This document shows positions 23,303 through 29,259 of a stretch of 30,766 bases of DNA, one piece after another. Origin of the DNA: a virus. The notes beneath the pieces were generated by a model, which saw nothing but the letters and a program-made list of their open reading frames with translations, searched no databases and was not told the DNA's origin. The DNA lies in IMG/VR virus record IMGVR_UViG_3300046000_000800, positions 1 through 30,766 of that record. The stretch is one strand, 5' to 3'. The position numbers were made by a program, and so were the translations under genes. Numbering within the stretch: position 1 is the first letter of the stretch; every line of letters starts with the position of its first letter.

Positions 23303-25744
23303 ATAAAAAAACTTATACACACAGTGCTAGTAATAATGCTAGCTTTAACCCCACTGATGATGTCTAGTCCTGCATTTGGTATAACCAAAGCAGAGTACGA
23401 GACACTGCTTGCTGAAGCACAGCAAAAAGTTGATGCAGCACAAGCAGAACTAGAGCAACAGCAGCAAGACTTAGTAGCCCTAAATAACTCAAAGACAGCC
23501 ACAGAAACGTCACTAGGAGACGCTCAGAAGGCTTTAGAGGATGCTCAAGCGTCACTTAACGTAGCAATTGAGGCTAATAATACACAGTCTCAGAGAGTCG
23601 CAGAAGCACAGCAAAGCCTTGCCAATGCACAAGCCCTGGTAGAACAAAAGCAATCTGCACTTGAAGAAATCTCTCAAGACATCCTAGCAAAATCTTCGCA
23701 GGTAACTGTAGCATCCCAAGAACTAGATGAAGCCACACAAGACATGGACAAAGCATTTACCGACATGATAAACTCTGAAGAATCTTTAAATGATTTAACT
23801 CTCCAAAAACAACAGTCAGAACAAGACTATAGCGTAGCAGTAAACGAATATAACGTAGCATTGCTAAACTACAACCTATCAGTAGGAACGGTACACGAGA
23901 AGGGTGCAAATGTTGATAGCACATCTGTGGCATACAATCAATCACTAGCAAGCTTGCAAGTTAAGTTAAACAATCTTACACAGGCACAGTCTGCTGTAGA
24001 TACTGCACAATACAACTACAACAACAACCTTATTGCAGTTTATCCATCTAACGCCCAGCCAACCATTGCTGGGTTAAAAGCAGATATTTATAAACAAATT
24101 TCATCACCAAATCCAATTCGCTCAGATACAGCCTACACGTTTTGTAAAACAATAACAGTTACTCAAATCAACAAAGATTGGGGTGGCGGAGACATTGAGG
24201 GTTGTGGTGCTGACTACGTTATGATTCACTACAGAGGATACCTCACGGTCCCAACTACAGACAACTACGAATTTCTTGCTATGGTTGACGATGGCTGGCA
24301 CATGACAATTGGTGGAACGGTCGTAAATGATAACTGGACACTAAAAGGGTGTGGCGGTAACTGGAGCAATCCTATGCCACTACAGGCAGGACAATCATAC
24401 GCTATTGATGCATGGATGTTTGAGTGGGGTGGAGGAGCTTGTAATATTCTTTACTACTATACCGATAGAGGGTGGGGTGTAGTTCCTGCAGCCTGGCTTT
24501 CACAGAATCAGCCTACACAGCCAACTTATGAATATGACCCAGCACTACTATCAATCTTGCAGCAAAAGCAAGCACTACTTTTAAATGCACAGCAAGAGTA
24601 TGACGTTGCCATGACAGCTTCGACAGTAGCTAATGACAATTACGTTGACGCTATTGACGAATACGATGCTGCAATTGAAGATTGGCAAAGCAAGCAAGAC
24701 ATTCTTGAACAAAAGGAACAAAATAAAATAGATAAGAATGGAACAGTGCTAACACTGGATTCACTTCTTGTGGTAGCCCAGTCAGTTCTAGAAACTTTAC
24801 AAACAGAATACGCACAAAAACAGCTGGAAGTTGCACAAAAACAATTACAATTAACTACACAACAATCGGAATTAAATGAACTAAAAGATAGTTTAGATAA
24901 TATGGTTGCTATAATTGAAGATAGTACAACGATTATAAATCAACTTCAAGATACTTTGGATGCAGAGGCGGTAGTTAAAGAGCAAACACAGCTTACCGTC
25001 GAAGAGCAAGAGATAGCAGTATCAAACAACACACAGTTAACAAATACTATTAGGCTGGAACTACAGGCAGTTGAGCAAAGAGTTTTCGTAAAGCAACAAG
25101 CAGTGACAGAAAAATATGAATTACTACAAAAAGTAAAAGAGGAATTAAAGAAGATTCCAGTTTATGAAGAGCCAGTAATTGAACCAACCCCAGAACCAAC
25201 AGAACCGCCAAAGCCTACCCCAACCCCAGAACCAACTCCAACACCAGAGCCAGAACCAACCCCTGAACCTATTGGAGACCCAAACATTCCAGAAGTAATC
25301 GAAGACCTTACAGACGTAAATCTTGAGGCAGTTAAACCAGAAGAACTAACAGAAACTCAGGTAGAGCAACTAACAGAAGCAGCAATGGAAACATTTGAGA
25401 CAGCAACACAAGGCTCACCAGAATATGAACAGGCTCTTGATGCCTTATTCCTAGTAGCCCAAGCTGACGACATCGTAGTAGATGAAGAATTGGCTGCTGT
25501 TCCAGTACTTGGAGCAACAGTTGTAGCACTTACAGAAGCCCTTAACTTTATGGGTAACGTAGGTTCAGATATGTCACCACAGGTGCGTGAAGAATCTAAG
25601 AAGATAGTTGTTACAGCAGTTGTTGCAGTTGGAGCAGCAGTAAACGCAGCAACAGGAGCAGCTTTAACAGCAGCAGCAGCCCCTGCAGCTGGAGCAGGAG
25701 CACCATCAGGTGGCTCAGGCGGAACAACAAGAAGGAGGATATAA
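23303..25744 (+). CDS. Exported coiled-coil/PA14 surface protein with C-terminal anchor-like segment
   Basis: An 813-residue product if translation starts at the AUA at 23303. AGGAGA at 23289 lies 9 nt before it, and the start gives n-region KKLIHT plus hydrophobic LVIMLALTPLMM and SSPAFG, an ordinary signal peptide. GTG 23324 is the first conventional start, but it removes every N-terminal charge and has no ribosome site. Residues about 27-230 and 405-620 are Gln/Ala/Glu-rich heptads (coiled coil). Between them, about 252-402, is a PA14/GLEYA-like lectin domain with a VDDGWHMTIGG core, Gly/Trp-rich loops and four Cys. A Pro-Thr-Glu stalk (about 621-661), an acidic helical part, and an Ala/Val-rich hydrophobic stretch ending GGTTRRRI follow. 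It looks secreted and possibly membrane-anchored. It may bind surface glycans, or could be a virion or lysis-linked factor; the role is unknown. It lies directly upstream of two holin-type genes. Confidence 0.75.
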   Translation: MKKLIHTVLVIMLALTPLMMSSPAFGITKAEYETLLAEAQQKVDAAQAELEQQQQDLVALNNSKTATETSLGDAQKALEDAQASLNVAIEANNTQSQRVAEAQQSLANAQALVEQKQSALEEISQDILAKSSQVTVASQELDEATQDMDKAFTDMINSEESLNDLTLQKQQSEQDYSVAVNEYNVALLNYNLSVGTVHEKGANVDSTSVAYNQSLASLQVKLNNLTQAQSAVDTAQYNYNNNLIAVYPSNAQPTIAGLKADIYKQISSPNPIRSDTAYTFCKTITVTQINKDWGGGDIEGCGADYVMIHYRGYLTVPTTDNYEFLAMVDDGWHMTIGGTVVNDNWTLKGCGGNWSNPMPLQAGQSYAIDAWMFEWGGGACNILYYYTDRGWGVVPAAWLSQNQPTQPTYEYDPALLSILQQKQALLLNAQQEYDVAMTASTVANDNYVDAIDEYDAAIEDWQSKQDILEQKEQNKIDKNGTVLTLDSLLVVAQSVLETLQTEYAQKQLEVAQKQLQLTTQQSELNELKDSLDNMVAIIEDSTTIINQLQDTLDAEAVVKEQTQLTVEEQEIAVSNNTQLTNTIRLELQAVEQRVFVKQQAVTEKYELLQKVKEELKKIPVYEEPVIEPTPEPTEPPKPTPTPEPTPTPEPEPTPEPIGDPNIPEVIEDLTDVNLEAVKPEELTETQVEQLTEAAMETFETATQGSPEYEQALDALFLVAQADDIVVDEELAAVPVLGATVVALTEALNFMGNVGSDMSPQVREESKKIVVTAVVAVGAAVNAATGAALTAAAAPAAGAGAPSGGSGGTTRRRI
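25181..25270 (+). repeat. Degenerate Pro-Glu-Thr repeat in the stalk
   Basis: Imperfect 6-12 nt units of the ccaaccccagaa type are repeated within the exported-protein gene, encoding PTPEP-like repeats. Such tracts form rigid extended stalks in surface proteins and change length by slippage. Confidence 0.7.
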
Positions 25745-25745
25745 T

Positions 25746-25925
25746 ATGAAGAAATTTTTAAACGATATGCTTGGTCAAGCTTGGACACTCCTTGGTATGT
25801 TTGTTGCCTGGCTTGTCCTTGAAGGCTCGGCAAAAGAAATTGTAGGATGGGCAATCCTTGGCACAATGGGTGTCTGGGTTCTATCCTACCCACTCAGAAA
25901 TTCAGCAGATAAGGAGGAGGAATAA
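25746..25925 (+). CDS. Small membrane protein, holin candidate
   Basis: A 59-residue protein starting at ATG 25746, with AAGGAGG 7 nt upstream (a strong site). After MKKFLNDMLGQ come two hydrophobic spans (TLLGMFVAWLVL and IVGWAILGTMGVWVLSY) separated by a short charged loop, then a charged tail KEEE. Small size, two spans and a charged tail fit a class II holin or an accessory membrane protein. It sits one base after the exported protein gene and is followed at once by a second membrane gene. Confidence 0.55.
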   Translation: MKKFLNDMLGQAWTLLGMFVAWLVLEGSAKEIVGWAILGTMGVWVLSYPLRNSADKEEE

Positions 25926-25926
25926 T

Positions 25927-26199
25927 ATGGAAGAAGATTATGGCGTAACAGGTGGATGGTCCACCCTTAAAAACGTTCTTTGGAGAATCCTTGCAGTATT
26001 TGCTGCATCAGGTCTAAGTGTACTTGGTGCTGGTGCTGTAGTTGGCGTAGACCTACTCGCAGCAGTTGCTATGGCAGGTATCATCGGTGTTGCTACTGTG
26101 GTTGAAAGACTTGCACGAGCATTCCTTGACGATGGTAAACTAGACATGGATGAAATCAATGCAGCGTTTGCCAAGGTAGACAAAAACGACGGTAAGTAG
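25927..26199 (+). CDS. Holin (r1t-like)
   Basis: A 90-residue protein starting at ATG 25927 behind AAGGAGGAGG; in-frame codons upstream lie inside the preceding gene. The two hydrophobic segments (ILAVFAASGLSVLGAGAVVG and LLAAVAMAGIIGVATVVE) are followed by RLARAFLDDGKLDMDEINAA and a charged tail. This 'two helices, then R..R.FLDDGKL...E(I)N.AF' layout is that of r1t-type holins common in actinophages. Holins oligomerise in the inner membrane and let the endolysin reach the wall. The upstream 59-residue protein could be its partner or antiholin. Confidence 0.72.
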   Translation: MEEDYGVTGGWSTLKNVLWRILAVFAASGLSVLGAGAVVGVDLLAAVAMAGIIGVATVVERLARAFLDDGKLDMDEINAAFAKVDKNDGK

Positions 26200-26228
26200 T
26201 TGACAGCCCTCTTTAGTTGGTGTATAAT
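26200..26228 (+). promoter_or_regulatory. Consensus sigma-70-type promoter
   Basis: TTGACA at 26200-26205, a 17-bp spacer and TATAAT at 26223-26228 match the vegetative promoter consensus exactly. The predicted start near 26235 leaves a 22-nt leader with GAGAGGG before the ATG at 26257. It is the only perfect promoter in the window. Confidence 0.85.
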
Positions 26229-26256
26229 GTATATACTACCTAGAGAGGGTTTTACT

Positions 26257-26457
26257 ATGACTATAGAACGTCAGGTGTTCACAGATGAACAAACAGAAGA
26301 AGCCGTTGCTTGGCTACAAACTGGTATTGAAAAAGGATGGATTACAGAAGGATTCTGTATGACCCACGATGGCGATAACTTTATGACAGCCGAAGAAGAG
26401 GCTGATTGGGAAGAGGGCGGAGACCCTTGTTGCCCTGTAGTTAAATGGTTGGTCTAG
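26257..26457 (+). CDS. Acidic small protein downstream of the consensus promoter
   Basis: A 66-residue acidic protein starting at ATG 26257 with GAGAGGG about 7 nt upstream. A TTG frame start at 26200 is really the -35 box and is rejected. Residues 8-30 form a helix (FTDEQTEEAVAWLQTGIEKG), followed by GFCMTHDGDNFMTAEEEADW and a short CC-P-VVKWLV tail. No known family is recognised. Strong promoter use plus small, acidic, Cys/Trp-containing character is compatible with an abundant early host-modulating protein. It ends directly against the cupin gene. Confidence 0.6.
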   Translation: MTIERQVFTDEQTEEAVAWLQTGIEKGWITEGFCMTHDGDNFMTAEEEADWEEGGDPCCPVVKWLV

Positions 26458-26793
26458 TTGGAAAACATTAGACCATGGGGCAACTATGAAGTTGTCAAAA
26501 CAGATGAAGGCTACCAAGTTAAAGTATTAAACATATACGCTGGCAAAAGAATCAGTCTACAAACACACAAGCATCGTAGTGAGACTTGGTATGTTGTATC
26601 TGGCAAAGGTACTGCACAAGTTCGTGGAGCAAATCTACCATTATTCGCAGGAGTTGTAGTACAAGTACCCAAAAAAGCAGAGCATAGAATCACTGCCAAA
26701 ACTAATTTAAAGATTGTAGAAATTCAGGTAGGTCCGTATCTTGGAGAAGATGATATCGTCAGGCTTGACGATGATTACGGTCGTATAGTATAA
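26458..26793 (+). CDS. Mannose-6-phosphate isomerase-type cupin
   Basis: A 111-residue cupin starting with TTG 26458, directly after the preceding TAG. RPWGNYEV at 5-12, then GKRISLQTHKHRSETWYVVS (29-48, candidate metal residues H37, H39, E42) and H76, match the C-terminal half of ManC/AlgA, which are type II phosphomannose isomerases. The end (YLGEDDIVRLDDDYGR) is the hallmark tail of that family. Such enzymes interconvert mannose-6-P and fructose-6-P and feed GDP-sugar synthesis. The guanylyltransferase half is absent, so this is a stand-alone isomerase domain. It could alter host glycan precursors during infection; that role is inferred. Confidence 0.8.
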   Translation: MENIRPWGNYEVVKTDEGYQVKVLNIYAGKRISLQTHKHRSETWYVVSGKGTAQVRGANLPLFAGVVVQVPKKAEHRITAKTNLKIVEIQVGPYLGEDDIVRLDDDYGRIV

Positions 26794-26794
26794 T
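26765..26794 (+). promoter_or_regulatory. Promoter for the tRNA cluster
   Basis: TTGACG at 26765-26770, an 18-bp spacer and TATAAT at 26789-26794, overlapping the end of the cupin gene. The predicted start at about 26801 is within two bases of the tRNA-Asn acceptor. Confidence 0.65.
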
Positions 26795-26802
26795 AGATAT
26801 AT

Positions 26803-26874
26803 TGACCATTAGCTCAACGGCAGAGCAGAGAGCTGTTAACTCTAAGGTTCCTGGTTCGAATCCAGGATGGTCAG
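26803..26874 (+). tRNA. tRNA-Asn (GTT)
   Basis: The acceptor stem TGACCAT/ATGGTCA is perfect. The D-arm is GCTC/GAGC, the anticodon loop CTGTTAA carries GTT, and the T-arm is CCTGG-TTCGAAT-CCAGG. The first anticodon-stem pair (position 27-43) is G/A, a mismatch. The 3' CCA is not encoded, so it must be added. The gene starts within two bases of the predicted transcription start. Confidence 0.93.
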
Positions 26875-26877
26875 CAT

Positions 26878-26951
26878 GGCTTCATAGCTCAGTTGGTTAG
26901 AGCACCACCCTGTCACGGTGGGGGTCGTCGGTTCAAGTCCGATTGGAGTCG
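26878..26951 (+). tRNA. tRNA-Asp (GTC)
   Basis: The acceptor GGCTTCA/TGGAGTC has two G-U pairs. D-arm GCTC/GAGC, anticodon stem CCACC/GGTGG with loop CTGTCAC (GTC), T-arm GTCGG-TTCAAGT-CCGAT. It follows tRNA-Asn after 3 nt and has no encoded CCA. Its acceptor 3' half overlaps the ribosome site of the next mini-gene. Confidence 0.93.
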
Positions 26952-26952
26952 C

Positions 26953-27072
26953 ATGGTTAATGAAGTATATACAAAAGATGGATACCTTTGTCGAAAGCAC
27001 CGTGCTAGGTTCAAGGGTAGCTATTGTATGCGTTGCTACATTGAACGTAGAAATAAAGAACTAAATAAATAA
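26953..27072 (+). CDS. 39-residue zinc-knuckle mini-protein between tRNAs
   Basis: An ATG two bases after tRNA-Asp opens a 39-codon frame (MVNEVYTKDG...KELNK) that ends 5 nt before tRNA-Thr. It has C13-x2-H16 and C25-x2-C28 in a basic setting (YLCRKHRARF, YCMRCYIERR), a compact zinc-binding pattern. The GGAG in the tRNA-Asp acceptor (26945-26948) is the only Shine-Dalgarno-like sequence. Fit between the tRNAs and the zinc pattern favour a real gene. Its function is unknown. Confidence 0.62.
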   Translation: MVNEVYTKDGYLCRKHRARFKGSYCMRCYIERRNKELNK

Positions 27073-27077
27073 ACTAT

Positions 27078-27150
27078 GCCACCTTAGCTCATTCGGTAGA
27101 GCAACGCACTTGTAATGCGTAGGTGGTGGGTTCGAATCCCACAGGTGGCT
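27078..27150 (+). tRNA. tRNA-Thr (TGT)
   Basis: The acceptor GCCACCT/AGGTGGC is perfect. D-arm GCTC/GAGC, anticodon stem ACGCA/TGCGT with loop CTTGTAA (TGT), T-arm GTGGG-TTCGAAT-CCCAC. It reads ACA codons, which are very frequent in the tail genes at 1-8820. Confidence 0.93.
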
Positions 27151-27151
27151 C

Positions 27152-27171
27152 TATTATACTGAGGTATAATA
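27152..27171 (+). promoter_or_regulatory. Palindromic -10 element before the endolysin
   Basis: TATTATAC-tgag-GTATAATA is a perfect 8-bp inverted repeat that places a TATAAT on each strand (27165-27170 on +, and its mirror on -). The + copy lies 24 nt before the endolysin ATG. It could be a symmetric operator, a bidirectional promoter or a small 3' hairpin of the tRNA transcript. No -35 is seen. Confidence 0.45.
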
Positions 27172-27193
27172 AATATAAGGAGGTCATTTAATT

Positions 27194-27844
27194 ATGGCAA
27201 AAACACAATGGGCAATTGATGGCACATTTGGCAAGACTTACAAGATTACATCTCCATTTGGTTGGAGAGTAGACCCACTAGGTCGTGCTCCAAAGAAGCA
27301 TCACAATGGCATGGACCTATGGGGTGCTGCAGAAGTGATTTATGTAGAGGCTTTCCACGATGGAAAAGTTCTATTTGCTGGACCGTCAAAGCGTAGAAAA
27401 GAAGACGGTAGCGTTGGTGGCTTTGGCTATCACGTTATTGTGCAACACAAGATTAATGGTAAGTTTTACACTTCCTGTTACGCTCACCTAAGAGAAGGTT
27501 CTCTAAAGGTTAAGGTCGGACAGAAAGTTACTGCTGGAACTGTTCTTGGTGTAATGGGAACCACTGGTGACTCAACTGGTAAGCACCTACACTGGGAAAT
27601 TTGGCAGGGTAAGACCCACGGCTGGTCTGCTGATGGCAAGGGTTTCGTAGACCCATTTGAGTTCGTGAAGGCTCTCATTCTTAAGGAACGTGCTGAAGCA
27701 GCAGGTAAGGATTCAACTCCTGACGATGCTCCAGTGGCAAAGGCTCCTGTACACGGTACTGCTCCAAAAGCAAAGCCAGCTGCAAAGCCAGTAGCACCAG
27801 TTGCTAAGAAGCCAGCACCAAAGACGGCACCAAAGGCACAATAA
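27194..27844 (+). CDS. Endolysin, M23 metallopeptidase
   Basis: A 216-residue peptidoglycan hydrolase with a full TAAGGAGGT ribosome site 9 nt before its ATG. The LytM/M23 motifs are HHNGMD (H37, D41), CYAHL (H98) and HLHWE (H131, H133), which bind zinc and cut peptide cross-links. It starts directly at the fold (ITSPFGWRVDP) with no signal peptide, so release depends on a holin (candidates at 25746, 25927 and 30234). Residues about 168-216 are an Ala-Pro-Lys-rich tail that may bind wall or membrane and could act as a cationic anchor. A role as virion-associated lysin is less likely given the location outside the tail module. Confidence 0.88.
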   Translation: MAKTQWAIDGTFGKTYKITSPFGWRVDPLGRAPKKHHNGMDLWGAAEVIYVEAFHDGKVLFAGPSKRRKEDGSVGGFGYHVIVQHKINGKFYTSCYAHLREGSLKVKVGQKVTAGTVLGVMGTTGDSTGKHLHWEIWQGKTHGWSADGKGFVDPFEFVKALILKERAEAAGKDSTPDDAPVAKAPVHGTAPKAKPAAKPVAPVAKKPAPKTAPKAQ

Positions 27845-28020
27845 TGCCAAGCTACAATTACAATTGTCCTCAATGTGAGGCGGTACTTACTGTAACTCGT
27901 TCTATTATGGAGGCTGACCCTGGGTATGAATGCGGTACTTGCAAAATTGCAATGACTCGTGTATACTCAGTAGGAGCAATAACATTTAATGGTAGCGGAT
28001 TTTACAGTAAGGACAAGTAA
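27844..28020 (+). CDS. FmdB-like zinc-ribbon protein
   Basis: A 58-residue protein whose ATG overlaps the endolysin stop (TAATG at 27842). C8-x2-C11 and C30-x2-C33 flank a short linker, and GFYSKD (52-57) is the C-terminal motif of the FmdB putative regulatory family ('C..C...C..C....GFY..D'). The family is a small zinc ribbon of unclear function, common in actinobacteria and phages. The N-terminal MPSYNYNCPQC also fits. It is coupled to the endolysin before and abuts the next TTG start. Confidence 0.8.
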   Translation: MPSYNYNCPQCEAVLTVTRSIMEADPGYECGTCKIAMTRVYSVGAITFNGSGFYSKDK

Positions 28021-28239
28021 TTGGTAGATGTTAAAGAGTGGTCGCTCACAGGACTAGACCGCTGTGACTCTTGCGGAGCACAAGCTTATGTTCATGTCAA
28101 GGGTATCTCAGGGGAACTAATGTTCTGTGGGCATCACTTTAACAAAGCAGACGGAGAAAAACTACAAGCATTTGCATTTGAGATTATTGACGAGCGAGAC
28201 CGCTTGATTCAAAATAAATCTCAGGGTGACGACTACTAG
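28021..28239 (+). CDS. DUF7455-like Cys/His protein
   Basis: A 72-residue protein starting with TTG directly after the preceding TAA. LDRCDSCGAQAYVHV, then GELMFCGHHFNK (C15, C18, C36, H38, H39), matches the actinobacterial DUF7455 pattern 'DRCD.CGAQAYV...G.LLFCGHH'. It should bind one zinc. Host homologues occur near a principal sigma-factor gene, but their role is not established. Its presence supports an actinobacterial host. Confidence 0.8.
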   Translation: MVDVKEWSLTGLDRCDSCGAQAYVHVKGISGELMFCGHHFNKADGEKLQAFAFEIIDERDRLIQNKSQGDDY

Positions 28240-28242
28240 TAG

Positions 28243-28248
28243 TATAAT
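28243..28248 (+). promoter_or_regulatory. -10 element
   Basis: TATAAT lies just after the stop of the DUF7455-like gene and 15 nt before the ATG at 28264. The start at about 28255 leaves a leader of about 9 nt with AGGTGA. No clear -35 is seen. Confidence 0.45.
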
Positions 28249-28263
28249 TATATTAGGTGACAA

Positions 28264-28683
28264 ATGGAATACTTTCTTGGCTCGTTAATTACTTTACTAA
28301 TCATGTCTTACTTTGGTAAGCGTAGTGCTGAGATAATGTCTAAGCCACTTAAGACTATTCGTTTGTCACAGTCATACATTGATAGCATTATTGCAGACAA
28401 GATTATTAAAGAATTCTTGCCTCAGCCAAAAAAGAAAACACAGTCGCTAGAGCACACTAAAAAAGATGAAGTAAGAGTAATCATAATCGAAGGTGAAGCT
28501 TACTGGATTGTTGACCAGACATTGTATACTGCTAAGATAATTGATGGCAGTGTTGACAATGAAACAACAAAAAAGGTTGACACAATGACCATGGATGATG
28601 TACAATTAGAGAAGACTCAATTTATCGTCCAGAAACTAACGGAAGGAAAAGGAAATGATAGTGGCTATCCACGGAAGTCGTAG
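28264..28683 (+). CDS. Membrane-anchored hypothetical protein
   Basis: A 139-residue protein. Residues 3-16 (YFLGSLITLLIMSYFG) form one N-terminal membrane segment. A basic linker follows, then a soluble part with strands (VRVIIIEGEAYWIVDQTLYT). The N-in orientation suggests the C-terminus is cytoplasmic or exposed, but topology cannot be settled. No family is recognised. It has its own -10 element and ends 29 nt inside the next gene, so it and the SLOG gene form a coupled pair. Confidence 0.5.
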   Translation: MEYFLGSLITLLIMSYFGKRSAEIMSKPLKTIRLSQSYIDSIIADKIIKEFLPQPKKKTQSLEHTKKDEVRVIIIEGEAYWIVDQTLYTAKIIDGSVDNETTKKVDTMTMDDVQLEKTQFIVQKLTEGKGNDSGYPRKS

Positions 28684-29005
28684 CTTTACTGACTACAACA
28701 TTTTCCTAAGAGCAATGCATACAGCATTGACACAACTCCCAGAAGACGACAAGATGATTACAATTATGTCTGCTGGTCCTGCTCAGATTAATTCATTTGG
28801 TCAGGAGTTTTCAAACATCACAGAGCGTAGCCTTAAGGCTCGTGGTATCAAAATTAAAATTGTAAAGGTTCCACCTAGTTGGATTAAAGATAATATGCAT
28901 GAGATTAATTACTTTGCATATTTTAGCAAGCCAAAAGAATCTCTACCAGACCTAGTAGCCATAGCAGATGCTAAGGATATTGAGGTTGGGGTTTATAGAT
29001 TTTAA
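28655..29005 (+). CDS. SLOG-fold (YspA/CpYpsA-like) protein
   Basis: A 116-residue Rossmann-like protein. MIVAIHGSRSFTDYNIFLRA matches the 'GSR...DY..' opening of the YspA/cpYpsA-related SLOG family (DUF2493), followed by MITIMSAGPAQINSFGQEF and strand IKIKIVKVPPSW. Normal family members read 'SGGA.G.D..G..wA'; here SAGPAQINSFG takes its place, a divergent version. SLOG proteins bind nucleotide-derived ligands and occur in defence and stress systems as well as phages. It begins within the 3' end of the membrane protein gene with AAGGA upstream. Confidence 0.7.
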   Translation: MIVAIHGSRSFTDYNIFLRAMHTALTQLPEDDKMITIMSAGPAQINSFGQEFSNITERSLKARGIKIKIVKVPPSWIKDNMHEINYFAYFSKPKESLPDLVAIADAKDIEVGVYRF

Positions 29006-29031
29006 TGGTTAGTAAGAGATAAGGAGTGACG

Positions 29032-29259
29032 ATGTTAGTCGAATCACTTAATGAGATGGAAGCTATCGTAGAAAATAACGATGCTCTATCATGGAATGGC
29101 TGGACAGTAATCGAAAGCGATTTCAAAACAGATGGATACATCAATAAACTTGGTGCATTTATCAATGGCAATTGGATTGTGCAGAAGCGTTATGAGCCAG
29201 GAGCCAGCGGTTGGGACATCCCAAAACGATTGGTGGTAAAGAATGGCTCACAAGGATGA
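29032..29259 (+). CDS. Hypothetical protein
   Basis: A 75-residue protein from ATG 29032, which has AAGGAG 5 nt before it; a GTG at 29026 overlaps that site and is rejected. It starts with a helix (LVESLNEMEAIVENND), then aromatic strands (WNGWTVIESD, AFINGNWIVQKRYE) and a GWDIPKRLVV end. No family is recognised. It overlaps the whiB-like gene by 17 nt, so the two are probably expressed together. Confidence 0.55.
   Translation: MLVESLNEMEAIVENNDALSWNGWTVIESDFKTDGYINKLGAFINGNWIVQKRYEPGASGWDIPKRLVVKNGSQG

Noticed and set aside
23262-23306. 14-codon frame MVLLGNFPTRRTEK as a gene
   Set aside because: Its ATG overlaps the -10 hexamer, so it would not be in the transcript begun there. It is kept only as a possible coupling element if transcription comes from upstream.
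25357-25893. 178-codon open frame on the minus strand
   Set aside because: It lies opposite the exported protein gene, whose Ala/Val/Thr-rich repeats create long open frames. It has no ribosome site, no promoter and a composition that mirrors the + strand.
26200-26256. TTG at 26200 as start of the 66-residue protein
   Set aside because: This TTG is the first half of the -35 box TTGACA, and the frame before 26257 is the promoter and leader. The ATG at 26257 has a ribosome site.
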